Below, in pieces: positions 18,253 to 26,374 of a stretch of DNA of 64,000 bases; the first letter of the stretch is position 1, and each line of letters begins with the position of its first letter. Where the stretch lies: NCBI GenBank assembly GCA_951635545.1, contig OX620685.1:2294001-2358000 (forward strand), in the 5' to 3' direction. Position numbers and translations under genes: made by a program. The stretch comes from CAG-873 sp910578365 (GTDB taxonomy: Bacteria > Bacteroidota > Bacteroidia > Bacteroidales > Muribaculaceae). The notes under the pieces were generated by a model. It was not told where the DNA came from and ran no database searches. It worked only from the letters and a program-made list of their open reading frames with translations.

Positions 18253-19184
18253 ATTTGTTTCCCATACAAAAGTGCCAAGTATGACAAGTACTAAGAAAAA
18301 CAAAATTAAAAAAATTGCTGAGCAATTTAGAGATTCATTGAAATTTCCCAAAGTTTCATCAAAAAGTGGCGCAGAATTACTTTTTGACAGCGACTTATTC
18401 ACCGCTCTGTTCAGAGAGCGGTTCGGAGTCTCATCTGAGTATGCGGAGGCATTTAATGCTGCTTTTAAAGCTGTGACTGAGGGAGTGGGAAAAGAGATAA
18501 CCAAAATCAACTCGGTTGTTTCTTCAGCTCTTCTCCCGTTGTTGGTGTTCTACAAACTTTATACACCCAAAGACGGGCAGTCAATCACACTTGAAGTCGG
18601 AGGTAAAACAATGAATTTTACCAGAGCCTTCTTTGAAGTAAGAAACAAAGTCATAGGTCATCCATCATGTGTTGATGTTGCTCTTGTAAGTGGTGACAGA
18701 AAGACGATACTCTTCTTGGAGTCGAAACTTACTGAAATGTTTGAAGATACCAGAACTGAGAATGAGTATGGATCAAGCTACAAGGATTTGTATAAGCAAT
18801 CAGGTATCATGGATGCCCTTAACAGCCGAGGGATTACCATTGATAAAGAAGCGACCAATCTTATCCTCCGATCTGAACTGCCTCAATACCTTGAGGGCAT
18901 AAAACAGTCAATCAGTCACCTGATCGGATTGGTAAAAGGACCGCAGGACAACCAAGACCAATCTGAATATATAAAAGCTTACAATGATGACGCTAAGGTA
19001 CTAATCTATGCTACGATATTCTACGATTCGACTCATATTCTTCATAATCAAGCTATTGAATATGAGAATTACCATTCTCTTTACTCTGATGTGATTGGAG
19101 CCCATGGCGATGCTATTCTTGTTGACATAAAAAAATGGGCTGGGAAATCAAATGGAAAGATGATTGTCATTGAGCACCGCAGGT

Positions 19185-20168
19185 TCAACTGGCAAGTGCA
19201 AAATTAGCGATTTGTTTGAAGAACTCGGTTTTCGGGTTTGAGAAACCGAGTTTTTTCCGTGGCCTGAGGTTTAGTTTCTTTGCGACATTCTTGATGTATA
19301 GGTCAGTGAAATCATTGAAATTTGACTTTTTGGGGATGTATTGGCGGATGAGTTTGTTGATGTTTTCGACCGCTCCTTTCTGCCATGAGCAGTAGCTGTC
19401 GGCAAAGTAAACAGTCACATCATCAAGACCTTTGATGCGTAATCCGGCGGTGATGTCGAGGTGTGCCGCGAACTCGCTGCCGTTGTCAGTAGTGATGGTT
19501 TTAAGATATTTACGGTATGCGTACAGCATTCTCACGACAGTCTTTGACAATGGCTTGGCTCTTTTTCCGTAAGGTAGTTTCTCCATCATCACAAAGCCAG
19601 TCATGCGTTCAAGCAGCACTAGAATCGCGTGCCCGTAGGCATCAACAATAAGATCCATCTCAAAATCGCCAAAGCGTCTGCCGTCGGCCTCGGCCGGTCT
19701 GTCGTGTATGCTTGTGCGGTTTGGTATGTTGGTGGCTTTAGTGGGTTTGCGTTCGCCTTTTGGTCTTCGTCTGAAGTTGGGATGTCTGCGGTGACGGCGC
19801 AGTATCCCGCTTTCATCAGCGTTTATAATGTTGTAAATGGTCTGTATGGATACGGAAACACCTTCCTTGGCCAACACGCCACGAATTTGTTCTGGTGACC
19901 ATTGGTGGTCAATAATCATCTGTTTTATACGCCACACCAACACGCTGTCGAGCCTCTGGTTGGATGTGGTGCGCTTTCTGCGTTCAAGGGCTTTGGCATG
20001 AGCCTTTTTCCACAGATAGTTGCCTTTGGTTGTGGAATTGCGCTTCAGTTCACGACAAAGCGTTGACTGACTGCACCCCACTATGAGGGCGATTTCTTTT
20101 CTCTGAGTCTTTCTTTGCAGTAAGGCAAAAATTTGCGACCTTTGCTGCGAGGTTAATTGTCTGTACAT
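19185..20168 (-). CDS. IS30-family transposase
   Basis: 327 aa, same protein as the copy at 2460-3443, with an N-terminal HTH and a DDE core (Asp in DFEMDLIVD, Asp in TTDNGSEF, Glu in GAVENINK). Start at the ATG whose complement is 20166-20168, just downstream of a minus-strand TAACTTTG box. Intact. Confidence 0.93.
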   Translation of the reverse strand: MYRQLTSQQRSQIFALLQRKTQRKEIALIVGCSQSTLCRELKRNSTTKGNYLWKKAHAKALERRKRTTSNQRLDSVLVWRIKQMIIDHQWSPEQIRGVLAKEGVSVSIQTIYNIINADESGILRRHRRHPNFRRRPKGERKPTKATNIPNRTSIHDRPAEADGRRFGDFEMDLIVDAYGHAILVLLERMTGFVMMEKLPYGKRAKPLSKTVVRMLYAYRKYLKTITTDNGSEFAAHLDITAGLRIKGLDDVTVYFADSYCSWQKGAVENINKLIRQYIPKKSNFNDFTDLYIKNVAKKLNLRPRKKLGFSNPKTEFFKQIANFALAS

Positions 20169-20195
20169 AAGCAATACAAAGTTAGTTAATCTCAG

Positions 20196-20217
20196 GGAGA
20201 CTTCGGTCTCCTTTTTT
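20196..20217 (+). terminator. Outward-facing terminator of IS30 copy 2
   Basis: GGAGAC-TTCG-GTCTCC followed by six T, the same hairpin as 2411-2432 in copy 1. Confidence 0.65.
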
Positions 20218-20499
20218 ATTTTGTATTGCCAGTATGTTCTGCTGCTGTCCGCTCTTGGGGGCGGTTTAGGCCGCCCCCGCCGCTTGGGCATCCCCTCGCC
20301 AGAAGGAGAGAGGAGAACGACTAATGCCCATCTCAAAGTTTTGCACTTCGATTTGGAATCTTCAATTGTCATTGAGCACAATCCTCTGACTTATCAGAAA
20401 CTGGCACAAGAGAATCCGGATTGGTTAGACGATAAGGTAAAGACGTTCTATGGATTGTAGTTTGCGGATGTAGTATCGAAAATTGAGTCATCTTTACGC

Positions 20500-20507
20500 T
20501 AACTTTG
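20500..20507 (+). promoter_or_regulatory. -7 box upstream of the 20534 gene stump
   Basis: TAACTTTG, 27 bp before ATG 20534. It could still drive the phosphoesterase at 20762 through the broken gene. Confidence 0.55.
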
Positions 20508-20533
20508 CCGGGAGTAACAACTATATATAGCTT

Positions 20534-20762
20534 ATGAGTAAGACAATGATACTTGCAATCGGTGGTGCCGGTTGCAATATGGCTGAAACAATAATGCGCG
20601 TTGCTAATGCACATTGGGTTAAAGAAATCACTTTCGGATATACCGGTAAAGATTCTCAATAACGCGGAACTTACAGAACGTTATCCGGATATTAACTTCA
20701 TAAACGCCTTTGAATATTCCGACAAGGAGGCACTCAACGTAATAGAATCAGGACTTATTTAA
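20534..20762 (+). pseudogene. Remnant of a tubulin/FtsZ-like or nucleotide-binding gene
   Basis: A 42-codon frame (20534-20662) starts MSKTMILAIGGAGCNMAETI. The GGAGCNMAE glycine loop resembles the N-terminal nucleotide-binding loop of FtsZ-like proteins. Another frame (20649-20762) continues with ILNNAELTERYPDINFINAF and ends TAATG on the start of the phosphoesterase. The two are probably the two ends of one gene that lost its middle. The identity as FtsZ-like rests on one motif and is tentative. Confidence 0.5.
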
Positions 20763-21364
20763 TGAAAATACTCCACCTCTCTGACACTCACAACTGCCAC
20801 CATCGGCTTCGGGATTTACCCGAGGCCGATGTGGTGGTACATTCCGGCGATTTCTGTATGGTGGGCACTGAGCAGGAGGCTATTGATTTCCTCAACTGGT
20901 TTTGTGACTTGCCATACAAACATAAAATCTTTATCTGTGGCAACCATGACGATTGCCTTTATGGCGCAAATAGCATCGGTTTGGACGGCAACGTCCATTA
21001 TCTCTGCAATTCTGGCATTGAGATTGATGGTGTGAGGTTTTATGGAATCCCGATGTTTATGGGTGATTGCATAACTGACCGTCAAAGTAGCAATTATGAT
21101 AAAATTCCGAGCAATACCGATGTCCTGATTACTCATTCCCCGGCTTATGGCATACTTGATTTTGACGATGGAATAAATTATGGTTCGGAGGAACTACTTG
21201 CTAAAGTATCGACATTGAATCTAAAAGCTCATCTCTTCGGTCATATCCATGCACAACACGGAGTCAAGGAACAGAGCGGCATCACATTATCCAATGGTGC
21301 AATTATAAACGCCGATTACTCAAACCTAAGCGACCCTAACTTAATCAACATAAAAGATGCCTGA
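20762..21364 (+). CDS. Metallophosphoesterase
   Basis: 200-aa calcineurin-like phosphoesterase. The metal-binding motifs are all present: HLSDTHNCH (DxH), VVHSGDF (GD), ICGNHDD (GNHD), LITHSPAYG (the H in the fourth block) and HLFGHIHAQHG (GHxH). Two metals and hydrolysis of a phosphoester are expected; the substrate is not evident. Normal length for a compact member. It starts within the stop of the preceding broken gene (TAATG) and is followed by two tiny overlapping frames. It may have been part of a small accessory operon. Confidence 0.92.
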   Translation: MKILHLSDTHNCHHRLRDLPEADVVVHSGDFCMVGTEQEAIDFLNWFCDLPYKHKIFICGNHDDCLYGANSIGLDGNVHYLCNSGIEIDGVRFYGIPMFMGDCITDRQSSNYDKIPSNTDVLITHSPAYGILDFDDGINYGSEELLAKVSTLNLKAHLFGHIHAQHGVKEQSGITLSNGAIINADYSNLSDPNLINIKDA

Positions 21365-21481
21365 ACGCAGACGACATCAACCGGGACGATATAACCCCAA
21401 ACCCGACATCGGGCCAGACTTTACCTAATGACTGTGACGCCCGACGACTGGGATTTACTCGCTTTCTTCTCGCCGGACTAA
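21357..21481 (+). other. Two tiny coupled ORFs after the phosphoesterase
   Basis: ATG 21357 overlaps the phosphoesterase stop and encodes 23 residues (MPERRRHQPGRYNPKPDIGP). Its stop overlaps ATG 21428 (TAATG), which encodes 17 residues (MTVTPDDWDLLAFFSPD) ending at 21481, inside the stop region of the convergent WYL gene. Overlapping start/stop arrangements suggest true translated ends of a former operon, possibly the start of a truncated gene. No function assigned. Confidence 0.35.
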
Positions 21482-22500
21482 TCTTTATATCTGGCGGCGG
21501 CGATGCTCACACTTTCGGCAATTCGGGCACGGAACTCCGGAGGAGCTATTACCTCGGCATGACCTCCGTAGCCGAGTATCAGACGCTCCAGTTCATTGTT
21601 TATTACCACCTTTAATGATAGCTGGATTGAGCCGTCGCGGAAACGTTGCTCCACTTTCTGCGATTTATGGAACGGCTTTGACTCAACGTATGGAGCCTGT
21701 TGGCGGTCAATCTTTATAACCACTCTCCGCGCCTTGTCGTGGATGCCTTTGGTTACACCGATAGTATCATCAAAAAAGTGTTCAGGGTCAAAGTCAATAC
21801 ATTTCTTGAAAGGATGTTCCTTATCTATGGCAACCGAATGAATACGGTCAAGGGCAAAGATGTTGACCTGCGGCACACGGTTTGTTGCCTTTTCACCTAT
21901 AAGAAACCATCGGTTGCGATACTCCTTCAATAAATATGGATATACCACCAAAGCTTCCGGTTGGCGGGCCTTAAACGACTGGTATTCAATAGTAACAGTC
22001 TGCTGCTTACGCACGGCATCATAAATATCTCCGATAAATTTTGCACCCTTATATCCTGCCACATGCTCCATATCCATCGCCGGAACTGATGCGCCCGTAT
22101 GTAGCGAAATCTGCTCGTTGAGTTTGCTTATGGTGTCAATCGACGATGCCAACTGTGGAAAGCCCTGCAACTGTCGCAATATGTCGAGAGCCGAGTTCAG
22201 AGCATCGAGTCCTTCATCGTTCAGCGGAAGATGCGTGATACTGAAATCCGGATCTTCATATTCATAATACTTATTTTCCCTTACTACAATCGGAGCATTA
22301 TATCCCAGGCGGTCGCTGCGCATCAGTGCAAGGTCATTCTGGAAGGTACGGCGGCTCACCGGATTACTCCGTCCTTCAAACTCTGCCAATGCATCAGTGC
22401 AGGCGTCAATAAGGTCGTTGATAGTCCAGCGGCGGTAGTGGTTCTGAAGGCACTTGTCGATGGTCGATATTCGTATGAGGGTAGCGCGGTTGAGGGGCAT
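21478..22500 (-). CDS. WYL-domain transcriptional regulator
   Basis: 340-aa regulator. The N-terminal ~80 residues form a winged HTH (RISTIDKCLQNHYRRWTIND ... RRTFQNDLALMR). The WYL domain follows from about residue 145 (TVTIEYQSFK, VVYPYLLKEYRNRWFLIGE, FALDRIHSVAI), and a C-terminal WCX-like extension ends the protein. WYL domains sense nucleic-acid or nucleotide ligands and commonly control defence or DNA/RNA-damage genes. It is divergent from rtcB-prfH with only 80 bp between, so it very likely regulates that pair. Confidence 0.9.
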   Translation of the reverse strand: MPLNRATLIRISTIDKCLQNHYRRWTINDLIDACTDALAEFEGRSNPVSRRTFQNDLALMRSDRLGYNAPIVVRENKYYEYEDPDFSITHLPLNDEGLDALNSALDILRQLQGFPQLASSIDTISKLNEQISLHTGASVPAMDMEHVAGYKGAKFIGDIYDAVRKQQTVTIEYQSFKARQPEALVVYPYLLKEYRNRWFLIGEKATNRVPQVNIFALDRIHSVAIDKEHPFKKCIDFDPEHFFDDTIGVTKGIHDKARRVVIKIDRQQAPYVESKPFHKSQKVEQRFRDGSIQLSLKVVINNELERLILGYGGHAEVIAPPEFRARIAESVSIAAARYKD

Positions 22501-22580
22501 AATCCAATTTTTTTTACAAAAATAGCTATTTTTTCATTAGTGCGCAAATCCATTGCGCACGCACATCCCAACTTTGCATC

Positions 22581-23780
22581 ATGATTATTAAAGGACACTC
22601 GACATCGGCTGAAATCTTCACCGATAATATAGAACAGTCGGCACTCGACTGGATAACTGAACTTTGCAACCATCCGGCAATGGAAGGCGTGCCTATAGTG
22701 CAAATGCCCGACGTCCACGCCGGGAACTCGTGTAATGTAGGCACCGCCTATCCGATAGGAATGTATGTCAATCCGGACCACATAGGCGTTGACATCGGCT
22801 GCACAATATCTATGCACCGACTGTCGGCAAATGTCAATCCGAATGATTTTGCGCTCCTCGACCACCGCATCCGTGAGGCAATCCCAACCGGCACGAACAT
22901 CTGTATTAAAAACTCGCTCAACGAGAAAGAGCTTTTCCGCTTTCTTAACTCACAATATCAGAAAGCTCGCTCCGCTGCCCCCTACCTAATCAATGAAGTC
23001 CCTCGCATAGACGCACACTTTATAACCAATTTCTGCCGGCGCATCAAACTTCAGGAAGGAATCTTCTACAAGAGCTTCGGCACACTCGGTGGCGGCAATC
23101 ACTTTATAGAATATGGTGAGGATACCGACACCGGCGAAGGCTGGCTTACGATACATTGCGGTTCACGTAATCTTGGAGTGAAAGTAGCAAATCACTGGCG
23201 CAACATAGCGCAAAATCCCAAGCGGGCCAAATACATCGGATATCTGTGGGGCGATTCGCTCAAAGGCTATCTTTCGGATATGATAGTAGCACAGGCATAC
23301 GCTCTCTACAACCATCAGATTATTCAAAACCGCATTTTCGCCATTCTTAAAAAGCTGTGTAAAGCCAAATGTACCGAATCCATTTTCACAACCCACAATT
23401 ATATATCTGTCTGTGATGATGTACCTATATTGCGAAAAGGCGCAATCGAAGCATCAGAAGGTAGAAAAGTGGCGATACCATTCAATATGCGCGACGGTAT
23501 AGCAATCTGCATTGGAAAAGGTAATGAGCAGTGGCTCAATACAGCCCCGCACGGAGCCGGTCGAATAATGAGCCGTGCCCAGGCCAAAAAACTAATATCC
23601 ATGAACGATTTTCAAACCTCAATGACCGGCATCTACTCATCATCGGTCTGCGCAGGAACACTTGATGAATCTCCAATGGCTTACAAATCGACCGTGGAAA
23701 TACTCGAACTTATCCGTCAGACAGTCGAGGTCGTTGCCATGATTAAACCCAGACTCAACATCAAAGATAACGGAGAATGA
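22581..23780 (+). CDS. rtcB: RNA-splicing ligase RtcB
   Basis: 399-aa GTP- and Mn-dependent ligase joining RNA 2',3'-cyclic phosphate (or 3'-phosphate) ends to 5'-OH ends. Motifs present: HVGVDIGC-type loop HIGVDIGCTISMH (Mn-binding Asp/Cys), LGGGNHFIEYGED, IHCGSRNLGVKVANHW, and the guanylylated-His region NTAPHGAGRIMSRAQAKK. Shorter than E. coli RtcB, as in the RtcB forms paired with PrfH. The stop overlaps the prfH start by 4 bp (ATGA). A CAACTTTG near the start resembles a -7 box, so the transcript may be nearly leaderless. Together with prfH it should repair cleaved RNA. Confidence 0.95.
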   Translation: MIIKGHSTSAEIFTDNIEQSALDWITELCNHPAMEGVPIVQMPDVHAGNSCNVGTAYPIGMYVNPDHIGVDIGCTISMHRLSANVNPNDFALLDHRIREAIPTGTNICIKNSLNEKELFRFLNSQYQKARSAAPYLINEVPRIDAHFITNFCRRIKLQEGIFYKSFGTLGGGNHFIEYGEDTDTGEGWLTIHCGSRNLGVKVANHWRNIAQNPKRAKYIGYLWGDSLKGYLSDMIVAQAYALYNHQIIQNRIFAILKKLCKAKCTESIFTTHNYISVCDDVPILRKGAIEASEGRKVAIPFNMRDGIAICIGKGNEQWLNTAPHGAGRIMSRAQAKKLISMNDFQTSMTGIYSSSVCAGTLDESPMAYKSTVEILELIRQTVEVVAMIKPRLNIKDNGE

Positions 23781-24382
23781 AAAAATATATACAAATAACT
23801 GCCGGGCGCGGTCCGGTAGAGTGCGCCAAAGTCGTCACGCTCGTTGCCAAAGAATTGCTAAATGCAATCCCTGCGCTGCAACTTACAGACTGCGAACCTC
23901 ACAATAAAGCTGATGGGTGCTTTATGTCAATGACATTCACCACCCAAGAAACAATTCCACAGTCAATTGTTGAAAAGTGGCAAGGCACAGTCCTTTGGCG
24001 ATCAACCAACAATCCATATCGTCCGGGACACAAACGCAGCAACTGGTTTGTAGGCATCAACTTCTTCGATGAAGTTGAACTGCCGCATATTGATGAATCA
24101 GACATCACTTATGAGACCTGTCGGTCAGGCGGGAAAGGCGGTCAGAACGTCAACAAGGTAGAGACCGCAGTTCGGGCAACTCATAACCCAACCGGACTAT
24201 CAGTAAAATGCTCTGACGAACGCTCACAGTCGCAGAACAAGTCTCTTGCAAGAGAACGACTGTTGTTGAAGCTCCGTCAGATATATGACAAAGCTCGAGC
24301 AGACTCTCTGTCACGCCAATGGAGCAATCATGATAGCCTTGAACGTGGCAACCCTGTCAAAAAATTTTCAGGACCATTATAA
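23777..24382 (+). CDS. prfH: Peptide chain release factor homolog PrfH
   Basis: 201-aa release-factor-like protein. It retains the catalytic GGQ loop in RSGGKGGQNVNKVETAVRAT and the downstream KCSDERSQSQNKSLARERLL, and lacks the codon-recognition domain of RF1/RF2. PrfH proteins encoded next to RtcB have been reported to free ribosomes whose 16S decoding centre has been cut, so that RtcB can reseal the rRNA. Translationally coupled to rtcB and divergent from a WYL regulator, which matches that repair operon. Full length for the family. Confidence 0.93.
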   Translation: MKKYIQITAGRGPVECAKVVTLVAKELLNAIPALQLTDCEPHNKADGCFMSMTFTTQETIPQSIVEKWQGTVLWRSTNNPYRPGHKRSNWFVGINFFDEVELPHIDESDITYETCRSGGKGGQNVNKVETAVRATHNPTGLSVKCSDERSQSQNKSLARERLLLKLRQIYDKARADSLSRQWSNHDSLERGNPVKKFSGPL

Positions 24383-24384
24383 TT

Positions 24385-24556
24385 CATATTTGAACTGTAC
24401 CGAAAGACACCGACGGAGCGTTATCTTGAACTTATCGGGCAATATCCGGAGATTTTCAACACCGTATCAATGCGCGATATTGCCTCCTATCTTCTCGTCA
24501 CCCCGGTATATTTGAGTCGAATCCGAAAAAATCTCGCAAAAAATTCGGGCGAATAA
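24385..24556 (+). pseudogene. C-terminal fragment of a Crp/Fnr-type regulator
   Basis: Open frame without a start, reading ELYRKTPTERYLELIGQYPE, then SMRDIASYLLVTPVYLSRIR and ending KNLAKNSGE. This is the C-terminal HTH of the Bacteroidetes Crp/Fnr-like regulators. The cyclic-nucleotide-binding domain is gone. It sits directly behind prfH and marks an insertion or deletion scar. Confidence 0.75.
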
Positions 24557-24589
24557 AACTTGTTTTACGCCGAAGTCATTTTTTGTGCC

Positions 24590-24597
24590 TAAATTTG
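24590..24597 (+). promoter_or_regulatory. -7 box for the LRR protein
   Basis: TAAATTTG, 18 bp before ATG 24615; this also argues against the longer frame that opens at 24585. Confidence 0.6.
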
Positions 24598-24614
24598 CCG
24601 AAAAAAGAATACCG

Positions 24615-26081
24615 ATGAATAAGATAATTTCGACTCTGGTAGCAATACTGTGTTTTACAGTTAATGCACTTGCGCAAGAAGAAACGGCAGCCCGAACTGT
24701 GCGCCCCGCGCTACTTCAAGACCTCAATATCAATGCTGATATAAATATAGCTTCAATAACAATACGACAACGTGTAAATTCCCAAGAAGCCAAATCTTCA
24801 AGTTTATCAGTTAGGACAACTCGCGCCGGAGAGCTTGCGGAACTGCTTGGAGATAGAGTAACACAGCTTGACGAATTGCATGTCGAGGGGCCAATAAACG
24901 CGGAGGATTTCAATACAATGTGGAACGCTACTTTCAACGGACAACTTAAAGTGCTCGACCTCAGCAACGCCTCAGTGGATAACGACATTATACCCGACTA
25001 TGCTCTCTTTCACATTGACGAGCAAGTAGATTGGAGTACCTTGAACATAACTGTCATTTGCTTGGAAAAATTGGTTTTGCCGGATGATATATTAGAGATA
25101 GGCGACTTCGCCTTTGCATACGCCATTTCATTAACCGATGTAAACTTCCCTTCATCGCTACGATACATAGGAAAAGCTGCGTTTACTGACTGCATACGGC
25201 TTACCACCGACAAATTATGCTTTGGAGAAAACCTTGAAAAGTTAGATGAACAAGCGTTCTATCAATGCACAGGGTTGACCGGGTCTATCCATTTGCCGGA
25301 ATCTCTGAAATGGATTGACTATGCTGTATTTTTCAAATGTAAAATCTCGGAGATAAATTTTCCTTCATCTCTTGAATATTTAGGTTGCATGGCTTTCGCC
25401 GGTTCGAGATTCAAGACTGCGATTCTCCCTGATGACTGCTATCTTTGCCCACACGGAGATCAGTTTTATAACAACTGGGAGCTGATAGAAGTCCACTTAC
25501 CCGACAATCTAGAATTTGTGCCCGATGGGGTGGTCGACGACTGCATCTCCTTGAATAAGGTAAATGTGCCGAAGAAAGCAGTTTACATCGGTGAGTTTGC
25601 CTTTGACCAAACAAAAATCGAAGAAATAGAAATCCCTGAATCTGTCGTTGCAATCAAGCAAGATGCGTTTCAGTCGTGTCATAAATTGCATACTATTGTA
25701 CTTCCGTCCTCCTTATCCGAATTGGGTGATAACGTGTTTAATTTATGTACCTCCTTGCACAGTATATATTGTAAAGCGGAGGAACCGCCCATTTGCTCGG
25801 AAGGGGTATATGGAGATAAAAATCCGTTCAGCTCACTGAACACCTCACTCCCGGTTTATATCCCGATTGGCACACGCGATAAATACCTCTCCGCGCACGG
25901 CTGGAATTACTTCACCAACTTTATAGAAACCGATAATTTTCCCTCTGCCGGAATTGATGATGTATTGACCGACAAAATGGAACGTGACCCCAATGCTTAC
26001 GATTTATACGGGAGAAGGATTAAAACTCTTAAACCAGGAAATATCTATATCCAAAACGGCAAGAAATTTATTCATAAATGA
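24615..26081 (+). CDS. BspA-like leucine-rich-repeat surface protein
   Basis: 488-aa exported protein. Signal peptide at residues 1-21 (MNKIISTLVAILCFTVNALA). Several LRR_5/BspA-type repeats follow, such as ILEIGDFAFAYAISLTDVNF, LRYIGKAAFTDCIRLTT, LEYLGCMAFAGSRFKTAILP and VVAIKQDAFQSCHKLHTIVL. The short C-terminal domain (YDLYGRRIKTLKPGNIYIQN) is common on Bacteroidales exported proteins. Likely a surface adhesin or ligand-binding protein. Single gene with its own promoter and a strong hairpin after it. Confidence 0.88.
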   Translation: MNKIISTLVAILCFTVNALAQEETAARTVRPALLQDLNINADINIASITIRQRVNSQEAKSSSLSVRTTRAGELAELLGDRVTQLDELHVEGPINAEDFNTMWNATFNGQLKVLDLSNASVDNDIIPDYALFHIDEQVDWSTLNITVICLEKLVLPDDILEIGDFAFAYAISLTDVNFPSSLRYIGKAAFTDCIRLTTDKLCFGENLEKLDEQAFYQCTGLTGSIHLPESLKWIDYAVFFKCKISEINFPSSLEYLGCMAFAGSRFKTAILPDDCYLCPHGDQFYNNWELIEVHLPDNLEFVPDGVVDDCISLNKVNVPKKAVYIGEFAFDQTKIEEIEIPESVVAIKQDAFQSCHKLHTIVLPSSLSELGDNVFNLCTSLHSIYCKAEEPPICSEGVYGDKNPFSSLNTSLPVYIPIGTRDKYLSAHGWNYFTNFIETDNFPSAGIDDVLTDKMERDPNAYDLYGRRIKTLKPGNIYIQNGKKFIHK

Positions 26082-26086
26082 TTTGT

Positions 26087-26128
26087 AATAATGGCTATCT
26101 CTGCCAATGCGGTGAGATAGCCATTATT
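26087..26128. terminator. 15-bp perfect hairpin after the LRR gene
   Basis: AATAATGGCTATCTC pairs perfectly with GAGATAGCCATTATT across a 12-nt loop. There is no long T-run, so it is a terminator or transcript-end stabiliser. From here to 26310 I see only an open frame without a start (ASALLRFFGLEAELFKEFAS...) that may be another gene remnant. Confidence 0.6.
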
Positions 26129-26310
26129 GACATTGTGTAGGTTCAGTGTCTAATGCCTCGGCTTTGCTTCGGTTCTTTGGGTTGGAAGCCGAGTTATTCA
26201 AGGAGTTTGCAAGCCGTGTCGCGGAACCATTGGAACACATTTATTCTGTCGATTGTCAGTATGAATCGGTGTTTTTTTTGCTTCTGCCGCGATGTGGCAT
26301 AGTCCCTTTA

Positions 26311-26318
26311 TAATTTTG
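26311..26318 (+). promoter_or_regulatory. -7 box for the split tRNA-like gene
   Basis: TAATTTTG, ~19 bp before the tRNA-like 5' end. Upstream lies TGCCGCGATGTGGCA, a small palindrome shared with the promoter region at ~31,880. Confidence 0.5.
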
Positions 26319-26374
26319 TAACCAAATAAAACAATAGGCCTGGTGGTGGAATTGGTCAGACACGCTTTATATTA

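Larger units (their letters stand above)
19178..20364 (-). mobile_element. IS30-family element (copy 2)
   Basis: 1187 bp, the reverse-oriented twin of the copy at 2264-3450. It is flanked by a perfect 15-bp direct repeat, ATTGTCATTGAGCAC, at 19163-19177 and 20365-20379. The exact duplication shows a simple, recent insertion. Confidence 0.95.
18281..20460 (+). pseudogene. PD-(D/E)XK-like nuclease gene split by IS30
   Basis: Coding sequence 18281-19177 (299 codons) resumes at 20380-20460 (26 codons plus stop) once IS30 and one copy of its 15-bp target duplication are removed. The intact protein would be 325 aa. Residues ~125-155 read HPSCVDVALVSG, then ILFLESKLTEMFE: an Asp followed ~15 residues later by ExK, the pattern of a PD-(D/E)XK nuclease core. 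The N-terminal third is helical. It may be a restriction-type or defence endonuclease, but that is inference from one motif. Inserted IS30 replaces the last 26 residues with 10 foreign ones, so a nearly full-length product could still be made. Confidence 0.65.
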
